This document shows, piece by piece, positions 34,572 to 42,189 of a stretch of DNA of 45,881 bases; the first letter of the stretch is position 1, and every line of letters begins with the position of its first letter. The stretch lies in NCBI GenBank assembly GCA_937975765.1, contig CALJUR010000134.1:1-45881 (forward strand). The letters are read 5' to 3'. This DNA is from an uncultured Myxococcales bacterium (lineage in GTDB: Bacteria > Myxococcota_A > UBA9042 > DTJE01). Both the position numbers and the translations under genes were made by a program. Under the pieces are notes generated by a model, which was not told the origin of the DNA, did no database searches, and saw only the letters and a list, made by a program, of their open reading frames with translations.

Positions 34572-35852
34572 TCAGGTGCCGCATTGCAGCGCCGCTGCGG
34601 AGAGCAGCGTGACCGGCTGGTCGGGGACGAGGACCGTGCCGTCGACCAGCACCTTCGGCCGGAACGGGTCGCCGGGCGCCCCGGGCCCCATCGCGCACGC
34701 CAGCCTCCCGTCGGCCGTCCGCACGCAGGCCCCGGGCGGGACCGGTCCGCAGACGGACACCAGCGCCGCCACCCAGTCCGCGTCGAAGCGGCGCCCGGAC
34801 TGGAGGGAGGCCATGGCCAGGAGATCCGCGCGCGAAAGGGGGAACGGCAGCGATTCGGGGCACCGGGCCCTGGCCAGTTCGTAGACCAGGTCCACCAGCG
34901 ACGCGACGCGGGGAGCCTGTGACGATCCGGGACGCGCCAGCCCGTCCAGGATCGCGGAGGTTCTCAGGCGGTGCGGATCGATGCCGCGACGCTCGACCAC
35001 GGGAGCCTCGATCGCCGGGGACAGGGCGGCCTGGGCCGAGGCCTGCAGCGGGATCCCGCCCCGTTCCCGGAACCCCGCCATCCCGAGGATCAGCGCCGCG
35101 TGCGCGGTCGCCCTCCGGGTGGCCTCCCCGACCTGCAGGGATTCCAGCACCAGCAGCACGTCCAGGGCCGCGGTCAGCGCCCTGCGCGCGACGCCCCAAT
35201 CGCCAGGGGCGTGGTCGTTCACCCGGATCGATGCGGCAGGGTCGGACTGCACAGCCCGCTCCAGCCTCCGGATGACGCCGACCCCGTACCCCCACGGCCA
35301 CGGCTCGCCGGCGCCGGCAGGGAGGCGCCGGGCCTCCTCCAGCGCCAGCAGGATCTGCGTCAGGGCGAACACCGCCGGGTCCACGACCCGCTGGTCCGCG
35401 TCGGTGATCCCGAGGATCTCGCGCCATCGGACCCCCGGGCAGTCCAGTTTCGACAGCAGGTCGCTGGGGCCCGCCATCCCCCGGGCCAGCACGCTGCCGA
35501 ACCTCAGCAGGTCCGCGCGCTCGGGCTCGTGCTGGAAGCTGATCTCCTCCACGTGCAGGTTCTTGAGGGCCTGTCCGACCTCCTGGGCGTTCCCGAAGGT
35601 GGACAGGTCCAGGGGCAGCAGCACCGTGTCGCGGAACACCGCCTGGCCCAGGAACTGCAGCGAGAAGGGGGGACGCGCCTCCCGGAGGCAACCCGCCAAC
35701 GCGCCGGCCGCCCCCTGGGTCAGGGGATGGTCCGCGCCGTGGGTCGAGACGGTGTGCATCAGCAGGAACATCTCGCGGACGACGGCCAGCGTCTCGATCC
35801 CGAAGGAGGGAGGCTTGTGCAGGGGCCACAGGCCGGACACGTGCTCGCTCAC
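34572..35852 (-). CDS. Degenerate HD-GYP-like protein
   Basis: A 426-residue protein that I place, with moderate confidence, in an HD-GYP-related family of this lineage. The N-terminal part (FLGQAVFRDTVLL ... VEEISFQHEPERADLLRFGSVLARG) resembles the domain that precedes HD-GYP modules, and the C-terminal part (RRFDADWVAALVSVCG, PPGACVRTADGRLACAM, PFRPKVLVDG) resembles the usual tail after them. Between them the expected HD, HDIGK and HHExxxGxGYP residues are absent, so cyclic-di-GMP hydrolysis is unlikely; a binding or scaffold role is possible. GTG 35852, with GGGGAGG 4 nt upstream, overlaps the preceding stop as GTGA. The ECF sigma gene follows after 37 nt. Confidence 0.7.
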   Translation of the reverse strand: MSEHVSGLWPLHKPPSFGIETLAVVREMFLLMHTVSTHGADHPLTQGAAGALAGCLREARPPFSLQFLGQAVFRDTVLLPLDLSTFGNAQEVGQALKNLHVEEISFQHEPERADLLRFGSVLARGMAGPSDLLSKLDCPGVRWREILGITDADQRVVDPAVFALTQILLALEEARRLPAGAGEPWPWGYGVGVIRRLERAVQSDPAASIRVNDHAPGDWGVARRALTAALDVLLVLESLQVGEATRRATAHAALILGMAGFRERGGIPLQASAQAALSPAIEAPVVERRGIDPHRLRTSAILDGLARPGSSQAPRVASLVDLVYELARARCPESLPFPLSRADLLAMASLQSGRRFDADWVAALVSVCGPVPPGACVRTADGRLACAMGPGAPGDPFRPKVLVDGTVLVPDQPVTLLSAAALQCGT

Positions 35853-37555
35853 GGTTCCTCCCCGGAGGACCTCCGACGGACCTCGCGCAGGCGCTCCTTG
35901 ACCTCGTCCGGGTACACCAGGGCCTCGCGCAGGGACCACCGCGAAACCTTCTTCAGCAGTTCCGGGCGCCGTTCCAGGGAGCGCAGCGCGGCCAGGCGCG
36001 TCTCGGTGTCCGCCTGGGACGACCGCGCGACCTGCACCAGCACGTCGCATCCCGCGCCGGTCGTCACCAGGGCCTCGCAGGCGTCCAGGAGCAGCTTCGG
36101 CCTCCATCCCCGGCCACAGGAGGCAGCCAGCGCGGTTCCCAGCGCATCGAGTGACGAGGGGTCGCGGGCCGCGGCCAGCGCGGCCAGCAGCGGCGCACCC
36201 TGCTGCGGCTCCGTCCCCGCCAGGGCCCTCTTCACGGTATCGACCTGCTCGGACAGCGCGCGGGCCGGGAGCCCCGCCAGCAGGGCGCACCGCGGTCCCG
36301 GCGGGCTGGCAGCGGCCAGCCGCAGGATCATCCCGATCCCCCCCCGCACGTTCCCGCACATCATCCCGGACAGCACCCGGGCCTCGATTTCGGACAGTTT
36401 CGCCGCGTCAAGGAGCGACAGCATCCGATCGGCCGTTCCCTGCCCGGCAACGCGCCCCAGCGTCCCGGCGAACCCTTCGTCCTCCGCGGCGCGCCTCAGC
36501 AGGCCGTGGACCAGCCCCGACGCGACGTGGCGGGGCGCCCGCGCCAGGCACTGCTTCAGCACCGAGACCCCCGCCTCGTCCATCCCGATGCGCCGGGCGA
36601 CCAGGTCGCCCACGGGTTCGCCTTCCAGTTGCCCCAGCACTGCCATGGAGCACTCGTCCTGCGACTCCGCCAGCGACAGCAGGCAGCCCACCAGGCGCAG
36701 GTCGCAGCGGGTCTCCAGGATCCCCACGATCCGTCGCGCCAGGCGCTCGGGCCGGATCATCGCCATCAGCCCGGGATGCCCCTGGATGGTGTCCATCTCG
36801 GCCGCGGCCCAGGTGTCGGCCCGATCGCACGCCTCCTTCAGCGCGCCGCGCCGTGCCTCGTCCAGGTCGCGATGGCCCGCCGCCGCCTCCCGCTGGAAGG
36901 TGGCCAGGGACAGCAGGAAGGACCGGCGCAGCGACGCCACGTCCACCCCCGCATCACCCTGCCAGCCGCCGGCCCCCCGGCGTACGGCCTCGCGCAGCCG
37001 GTCCATGGACCGGCCGGCCCATTCCTCCCAGGAGGGGTGCGAATCGGACGACTCCATGATCTCCAGGAACGACAGCCGCGACTCGATGTCGAACCCCGTC
37101 GAGCCGTGGCACCACAGCCAGTCCCGGAAGGAGGCCAGGCTCTCCGGGTCCGGCTCCAGCACGCACAGTTCCTCGGCCAGCCGCGAGACGTCCCAGAGGG
37201 TCGCCTCCCGGTGCGGGTGCAGGCTTCGCAGCCCGGCCATGTAGGCCGGCAGCAGCCATCTCCCGTCGGTCTCCTCGGCGGAAAGACCCGGCTCGCCATC
37301 CAGGTCCAGTCGCAGCGCGTCGACCTGCAGGCGCGCCTCCGGAACCTCCTTCCACAGTTCCAGCACGCGCCGCGCGATCCCCGGGGTCGAGGCGCTGCGC
37401 GACCGGATCGACCGCACCAGGCCGTCGAACCCGGACGCGATGGCGCGCGGCATCTTGATCCCGTGGTGGGTGCTGGAGGACGAGGGCTGGGGCGTGGCTT
37501 CCGCGCGGGGTCTCGCCGTGGAGGGAACGGCCGGCGGGTTCTGGCTCGGCTCCAT
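35849..37555 (-). CDS. Helical protein of unknown function (HEAT-like?)
   Basis: A 568-residue protein I do not recognise. The first about 40 residues are Pro/Ser/Ala-rich and probably disordered. The rest is almost entirely helical with repeated hydrophobic pairs. The C-terminal third (LLLDACEALVTTGAGCDVLV, ADTETRLAALRSLERRPELL, LREALVYPDEVKERL) reads like HEAT/armadillo repeats. No signal peptide or TM segment is seen, so it is probably cytoplasmic. ATG 37555 has GGGAGG 4 nt upstream; a longer frame would run through the tRNA gene and is rejected. It overlaps the degenerate HD-GYP gene by GTGA, suggesting that the two proteins are made together and may interact. Confidence 0.8.
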   Translation of the reverse strand: MEPSQNPPAVPSTARPRAEATPQPSSSSTHHGIKMPRAIASGFDGLVRSIRSRSASTPGIARRVLELWKEVPEARLQVDALRLDLDGEPGLSAEETDGRWLLPAYMAGLRSLHPHREATLWDVSRLAEELCVLEPDPESLASFRDWLWCHGSTGFDIESRLSFLEIMESSDSHPSWEEWAGRSMDRLREAVRRGAGGWQGDAGVDVASLRRSFLLSLATFQREAAAGHRDLDEARRGALKEACDRADTWAAAEMDTIQGHPGLMAMIRPERLARRIVGILETRCDLRLVGCLLSLAESQDECSMAVLGQLEGEPVGDLVARRIGMDEAGVSVLKQCLARAPRHVASGLVHGLLRRAAEDEGFAGTLGRVAGQGTADRMLSLLDAAKLSEIEARVLSGMMCGNVRGGIGMILRLAAASPPGPRCALLAGLPARALSEQVDTVKRALAGTEPQQGAPLLAALAAARDPSSLDALGTALAASCGRGWRPKLLLDACEALVTTGAGCDVLVQVARSSQADTETRLAALRSLERRPELLKKVSRWSLREALVYPDEVKERLREVRRRSSGEEP

Positions 37556-37593
37556 GATCCCTCCCGCAGAGGACGGCGTGGTCGCGATTTCTT

Positions 37594-37670
37594 TGGTGCC
37601 CCTAGCCTGATTCGAACAGGCGACCAACGGTTTAGGAAACCGCTGCTCTATCCAACTGAGCTACAGGGGC
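37594..37670 (-). tRNA. tRNA-Arg(CCT)
   Basis: Read on the minus strand, this folds as a complete 77-nt tRNA including an encoded CCA end. The 7-bp acceptor stem pairs GCCCCTG with TAGGGGC, the D-arm is GCTCAGTTGGATAGAGC, the anticodon stem GCGGT/ACCGT encloses the loop TTCCTAA with anticodon CCT (reads AGG, Arg), and the T-arm carries GTTCGAATC. Bases 37594-37596 give the CCA terminus. A promoter lies just upstream, and the helical-protein gene starts 38 nt downstream on the same strand. argF diverges on the other side. Confidence 0.96.
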
Positions 37671-37686
37671 AGCCCAAGGCGGGTGT

Positions 37687-37716
37687 ACGTTAGCATCCGC
37701 GCGGCCGGCGCGTCAA
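37687..37716 (-). promoter_or_regulatory. Promoter of tRNA-Arg
   Basis: On the minus strand TTGACG (37716-37711) and TAACGT (37692-37687) are 18 nt apart, with TGC directly before the -10 as in extended -10 promoters. The predicted start near 37680 is about 10 nt from the mature tRNA 5' end. Confidence 0.6.
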
Positions 37717-37748
37717 CGCCTGCCGCGGGCCCCTTCCTCTCCCACCCC

Positions 37749-37777
37749 TTGACCCTCCGCACGTCCTGCGGCATCCT
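37749..37777 (+). promoter_or_regulatory. Promoter of argF-mutS2
   Basis: TTGACC (37749-37754) and CATCCT (37772-37777) are 17 nt apart; the predicted start near 37784 gives a leader of about 32 nt. The -10 resembles the TATCCT of the kinase operon. No ARG-box-like palindrome is evident. Confidence 0.5.
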
Positions 37778-37815
37778 CCGCCCGACCGACCCTTTCTGAA
37801 AACCGGAGGCGTTCC

Positions 37816-38799
37816 ATGGCCGCGAACCTCAAAGGGCGCTCGTTCCTGAAGTTGCTGGATTTCACCCCGGGCGAGATCGGGGACCTCCTCTCGCTGTCCG
37901 CGACGCTGAAGGCGAACAAGCGGGCCGGCGTCCGTGGCATGGCCCTGGCCGGGAAGAACGTCGCACTGATCTTCGAGAAGGCGTCCACGCGCACGCGCTG
38001 CGCATTCGTGACGGCCTGCGTGGACGAGGGCGGGCACCCCGAGTACCTCGGCAAGGGCGACATCCAGTTCGGCAAGAAGGAGACCGTGGCCGACACCGCA
38101 CGCGTGCTGGGCCGCATGTTCGACGGCATCCAGTTCCGCGGCTTCCGGCAGGACGTCGTCGAGACGCTGGCGAAGTACGCCGGCGTTCCGGTGTGGAACG
38201 GCCTGACCGACGACTGGCACCCGACCCAGGTGCTGGCCGACCTGCTGACGATGCAGGAGGAGTTCGGCGCGAACCTGCGCGGCCACTCGCTGGCCTACGT
38301 GGGCGACGGCCGGAACAACATGGCCAACGAGCTGATGGTCGGCTGCGCCAAGATGGGCATGCACGTGCGCATCGTGGCCCCGAAGTCCCTGCACCCGAAG
38401 GCCGACCTCGTGGAGACCGTGAAGGCGATCGCCGCGGAAACGGGCGGCGCCGTCACCGTCACCGACGACGTCGCTCAAGGCGTCGACGGCGCCCACGCGC
38501 TGTACACCGACGTCTGGGCGTCGATGGGCGAGGAGGCGAAGATCCCGGAGCGCATCGCCGTGCTGAAGCCCTACAAGATCACGCGGGCCATGTTCGATCA
38601 GACCGGCCGCAAGGACGCGATCTTCCTGCACTGCCTGCCGGCCTTCCACAATTCCCTGACCGACCTGTCCACGCAGTTCCCCGACATCTGCGAGGTCGAG
38701 GACGAGGTCTTCGAGGGCCCTCGCAGCCGCGTCTTCGACGAGGCCGAGAACCGCGTCCACACCATCAAGGCCGTGATGGTCGCCACCATCGGTCGCTGA
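37816..38799 (+). CDS. argF: Ornithine carbamoyltransferase
   Basis: A 327-residue enzyme joining carbamoyl phosphate and ornithine to make citrulline in arginine synthesis (or the reverse in the arginine deiminase pathway). The carbamoyl-phosphate loop STRTR is at 57-61, HPTQ at 135-138, and the ornithine-binding FLHCLPAF near 275. The length and the ending EGPRSRVFDEAENRVHTIKA fit the E. coli-like subgroup, which includes both anabolic ArgF and catabolic ArcB. No other arc gene is present, so biosynthesis is assumed. ATG 37816 has GGAGG six nt upstream. mutS2 starts 2 nt after its stop. Confidence 0.95.
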   Translation: MAANLKGRSFLKLLDFTPGEIGDLLSLSATLKANKRAGVRGMALAGKNVALIFEKASTRTRCAFVTACVDEGGHPEYLGKGDIQFGKKETVADTARVLGRMFDGIQFRGFRQDVVETLAKYAGVPVWNGLTDDWHPTQVLADLLTMQEEFGANLRGHSLAYVGDGRNNMANELMVGCAKMGMHVRIVAPKSLHPKADLVETVKAIAAETGGAVTVTDDVAQGVDGAHALYTDVWASMGEEAKIPERIAVLKPYKITRAMFDQTGRKDAIFLHCLPAFHNSLTDLSTQFPDICEVEDEVFEGPRSRVFDEAENRVHTIKAVMVATIGR

Positions 38800-38801
38800 C
38801 G

Positions 38802-41252
38802 ATGGACGAACGCACGCTGGCCGACCTGCAGTTCCCCCGAATCCTCGATGCCGCCGCGGACCAGTGCCAGACGTCCCGGGGGCGCGGCCTGGTGCGCAAC
38901 CTGCCGCCCCTGCGGACGCCGGCCGACGTGGAGTCCGAACTGCGTCTCGTCGAGGAGGCGTGCGACCTGCTGGCGCAACCCGTGCACCCGACGCTGTCGG
39001 GGGTCGAGGACGTCGCCCACGCGTTCGAGGTGGCGGCGAAGGACGGGGTCCTGTCCGCGGCGGAACTGGTCGCCTGCGCGCGCCTGCTGGAGGCGGGGAC
39101 CGAGGCGCACCGGATCGTCCAGGATCTCCGGCTGCGCGCGCCCGGGATCGCCGCCCTGTTCGAGGGACTTCCCGACCTGTCGACCGTGGCCGCACACGTG
39201 GCGACCACCTTCGATGACGAGGGGAACATCCGCGACGACGCCTCCCCGCGACTGGCCGAATTGCGCCAGAAGGCCGTGTCGCTGTCCCGGGGCGTCAAGG
39301 TGCGCATCGAAACGATGCTGCACGACCCTCGCGTCCAGGAGGTGATCCAGGACGAGTACTACACGCTGCGGGAAGGCCGGTACGTGCTGCCGGTCAAGGC
39401 CGAGGACCACCGGTTCATCCCCGGCATCATCCACGGCACCTCGCAGACGGGGCAGACCCTCTTCATCGAGCCGCAGGCGATCGTCGAGGACAACAACCAG
39501 TTGAAGGTCGTGCTGGACGGCATCGGCGTCGAGGAGCGCGCGGTCCTGGCCGACCGGTCGAAGCTGCTGGGCCGGTACGCGCCGGACGCGCGCAGGATGG
39601 CCGATGCCCTGTGGCGGCTGGACTCGCTGGCGGGTCGCGCGCGGCTGGCCCGCCGGATGAAGGCGTCGCGGCCCGCGCTCGGCGGCCCGGAGGATGGCCT
39701 CCACCTGGTCGCCGCCCTGAATCCCGTGCTGTCGCTGCTGGACCGTCCCGTGGTGGCGATCACCATCGAGGTCCCTTCGCAAGGGCGCGGCCACGCGCTG
39801 GTCGTGTCCGGCCCGAACGCCGGCGGCAAGTCCGTCACGCTTTCGACGGTCGGCCTGTCCGTGCTGATGGCGCGGCACGGCCTGCTCCCGCCGGCAGGGG
39901 AGGGCTCGGTCGTCCCCTGGTTCGACTCCGTCTACACCGTGGTCGGCGACCCGACGAACATGGATCGGGCCGTTTCCACGTTCACCGGCCAACTGGCGCG
40001 GCTGAACGAGATCCTGTCGCGCCGCCCGGGCCGATCGCTGGTGCTGCTGGACGAACTGGCCACCGGCACCGAGCCGAAGAAGGGCGAGGCCCTGGCCACC
40101 GCGATCGTCGAGGCGCTGGTGGCCACCGGCGCCGAGTGCGTCACCGCCACGCATTACGACCTGCTGAAGCAGCGCGCCGACACCGACCCGCGGTTCTCGA
40201 ACGCCCGCGTCGGCGTGGATCCGAAGACCGGCCGCCCGGACTTCCACATCGAGCAGGGCGCCTCGGGCGAATCCAATCCCTTCGACGTGGCGGCCGCGGC
40301 GGGGTTCCCGGCGGTCATCCTGGAGCGCGCGAAGAACCTGGTAGGCCAGCGCGAGCGCGAACTGGAGGATGCCCTGGCCGAGGCCCGACGGCTGAACGCG
40401 GCCCTCGCCACGGAAAAGGCCGAGACCGAGGACCTGAAGTCCCGCCTGGCTGCCGACAAGAAGAAGTACGAGAAGGAACTGCAGCGCCTGCGCACCGACG
40501 CGGACCGGCTGGTCCACGACGCGCGCAAGGACGTGCTGCAGAAGATGAAGCGCCTGGAGGAGGACCTGGACGCCATCGCGAAGCAGGCGAAGGCCGAGAA
40601 GGCGCTGGCCACGCGGCCCACGGTCCAGCCGACCGTGATGGCCCGCCGCCAGGAAGTGCGCGACAGGAAGGCGGAGGTGCACCGCGACATGGAGAAGGAA
40701 GCCGCGCTGCTGGCGAACCTGCCCACGGAACCGTTCCCGGCGTCGGCCCTGAAGGTCGGAGCGGTCGCGTTCGTGGCCTCGCTGAAGGCCGAGGGGAAGA
40801 TCGTGGAGGTCGCTTCCGACGGGCGGCGCGCCACGGTCCAGGTCGGCCTGATGCGCACCCAGGTCAAGCTGGCCGACCTGCGCCTGCCGAAGCCGAAGGG
40901 TACGAAACCCGCGACGAAATCCTCACCCGCCGCCCAGCCGACCCCGCCGAAGCCTTCCGTCGCGACGCAGGCCTCCACCGTCGACGAAGACCTGCCGTTC
41001 GTCCGGTCCGATGCCAACACGGTCGACTGCCGCGGGATGCGGGTGGACGAGGCGATCGGCCTGGTGGACCGCTTCCTGGACGAGGCATTCCTGCGCGAGG
41101 AGCCCCTGGTGATGATCATCCACGGCATGGGCACGTCCGCGCTGCGCAACGCCGTGCGCGAGTACCTGAAGACCTCCCGCTACTGCCGCCGCTTCCGGCC
41201 GGGCATGCAGGACCAGGGCGGCGACGGCGTCACGCTGGTCGAGGTCGGGTAG
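38802..41252 (+). CDS. mutS2: MutS2 family ATPase/endonuclease
   Basis: A 816-residue MutS2. The family lacks the mismatch-recognition domain of MutS and acts in suppression of recombination or, in some bacteria, in rescuing collided ribosomes. Visible are the lever/core (1 to about 320), Walker A GPNAGGKS with Lys343, Walker B LVLLDELATGTEP, the switch ATHYDLLK, a charged coiled coil (about 505-620), a KOW-like segment (about 650-705), a Pro/Thr linker, and a C-terminal Smr nuclease domain (about 735-816) with DCRGMR and HGMGTSALR. The loop after Walker B is ELATGTEP rather than the common ELGAGTDP. It is two nt from argF, so translation may be coupled; no functional link is known. Confidence 0.95.
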   Translation: MDERTLADLQFPRILDAAADQCQTSRGRGLVRNLPPLRTPADVESELRLVEEACDLLAQPVHPTLSGVEDVAHAFEVAAKDGVLSAAELVACARLLEAGTEAHRIVQDLRLRAPGIAALFEGLPDLSTVAAHVATTFDDEGNIRDDASPRLAELRQKAVSLSRGVKVRIETMLHDPRVQEVIQDEYYTLREGRYVLPVKAEDHRFIPGIIHGTSQTGQTLFIEPQAIVEDNNQLKVVLDGIGVEERAVLADRSKLLGRYAPDARRMADALWRLDSLAGRARLARRMKASRPALGGPEDGLHLVAALNPVLSLLDRPVVAITIEVPSQGRGHALVVSGPNAGGKSVTLSTVGLSVLMARHGLLPPAGEGSVVPWFDSVYTVVGDPTNMDRAVSTFTGQLARLNEILSRRPGRSLVLLDELATGTEPKKGEALATAIVEALVATGAECVTATHYDLLKQRADTDPRFSNARVGVDPKTGRPDFHIEQGASGESNPFDVAAAAGFPAVILERAKNLVGQRERELEDALAEARRLNAALATEKAETEDLKSRLAADKKKYEKELQRLRTDADRLVHDARKDVLQKMKRLEEDLDAIAKQAKAEKALATRPTVQPTVMARRQEVRDRKAEVHRDMEKEAALLANLPTEPFPASALKVGAVAFVASLKAEGKIVEVASDGRRATVQVGLMRTQVKLADLRLPKPKGTKPATKSSPAAQPTPPKPSVATQASTVDEDLPFVRSDANTVDCRGMRVDEAIGLVDRFLDEAFLREEPLVMIIHGMGTSALRNAVREYLKTSRYCRRFRPGMQDQGGDGVTLVEVG

Positions 41253-41274
41253 GGCGAGGCAGGGCAGGGCGGAG

Positions 41275-42009
41275 TCACAGCACCTTCTTCAGGACCACGA
41301 ACCCCCCGACCAGCAGCACCATGAAGGCCAGCGCCAGCCAGTCGAAGTACTTGTCGATGAACCGCTTCATCGGCGGGCCGAAGGCCCACAGCAACCCGGC
41401 CACCAGGAAGAAGCGCATGCTGCGTCCGAGGGCCGACGCCAGCACCAGAGTCCACAGCGGGATGTCGAAGTAGCCGCCCGCCACCGTGAACACCTTGTAC
41501 GGGATCGGGGTGAACGCGGCCGAGAACACGGCCATGAAGGCGTTCTCGTCATACAGCGCCTTCACCTTCAGGAAGATCGAGCCGTCGGCTTCGAACGGCG
41601 ATCCGGCCGCGTACCGGAAGAAGTCGAAGCCGGACAGGGTCACGACCTCGACGCCCTCGTGGGCGGTGCCGTACCAGGTTGCCGGCCCGACGATCCAGGC
41701 GACCAGCTGGTTCACCGGACCGAAGAACTCCCGGCCCAGGAACCAGCCGAACATCCCGCCGACGATCGAGGCCACCGAGCAGATCAGGGCCATCCGGAAC
41801 CACTTCTCGCGCCGGCCCAGCACCAGGGCGATCAGCAGAACGTCCGGGGGGATCGGGAAGAAGGACGACTCGGCGAAGGCCAGGATGCCCAGGGCGATGG
41901 CCCCGTAAGGCGTGTCCGCCCAGTGCAGCACCCAGTCGTACAGGCGGCGCATCCAGGCCATCGGTCGGCGCCACATGGGCACCTGCGGGTTCGCATCGAT
42001 CGCGCTCAC
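41275..42009 (-). CDS. DedA/YqaA-type (VTT domain) membrane protein
   Basis: A 244-residue inner-membrane protein of the DedA/SNARE-associated superfamily, whose members include lipid scramblase/flippase-like proteins. Typical motifs are AFAESSFFPIPPDVLLIAL (about 44-62) and AFTPIPYKVFTVAGGYFDIP (about 158-177), closest in look to YqaA-like members. Between the two halves is an extended loop with WYGTAHEGVEVVTL and FEADGSIFLKVKALYDE, longer than I expect for YqaA. The GTG start (42009) has GGGAGG six nt upstream. It converges on mutS2 with 22 nt between. The PHP lipoprotein gene lies upstream on the same strand, separated by a repeat block. Confidence 0.85.
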   Translation of the reverse strand: MSAIDANPQVPMWRRPMAWMRRLYDWVLHWADTPYGAIALGILAFAESSFFPIPPDVLLIALVLGRREKWFRMALICSVASIVGGMFGWFLGREFFGPVNQLVAWIVGPATWYGTAHEGVEVVTLSGFDFFRYAAGSPFEADGSIFLKVKALYDENAFMAVFSAAFTPIPYKVFTVAGGYFDIPLWTLVLASALGRSMRFFLVAGLLWAFGPPMKRFIDKYFDWLALAFMVLLVGGFVVLKKVL

Positions 42010-42117
42010 GGACTCCCTCCCGGGGACGAACGGGCGGCGCAGTATACCCGGAACCCGTCCGGATGACGAACGACCGTCCCCCGGGCCCTCGACCATCGTC
42101 GGCGCCGTCTCGCACAA

Positions 42118-42186
42118 GGGCGGGGGCCCCGTCCCCCGCCTCGGGTCTCACGTCCCTGCAGGGCGGGGGCCCCGTCCCCCGCCTCG
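42118..42186. repeat. Two 26-bp GC-rich direct repeats
   Basis: Two identical 26-bp copies (42118-42143 and 42161-42186), each beginning GGGCGGGGGCCCC and ending CCGCCTCG, are separated by 17 bp. Each copy is itself nearly palindromic, so either strand could fold. They sit immediately after the PHP lipoprotein stop codon. The sequence style matches the block at 11333-11434, suggesting a genome-wide intergenic repeat family. The rest of the 42010-42189 gap shows no gene or clear promoter. Confidence 0.75.
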
Positions 42187-42189
42187 CCG

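Noticed and set aside
37556..37627. Longer N-terminus for the helical-protein gene
   Set aside because: It would read into tRNA-Arg; ATG 37555 has a good ribosome-binding site.
42118..42186. 26-bp direct repeats as insertion-sequence ends or target duplication
   Set aside because: Only 17 bp lies between them and no transposase is present.
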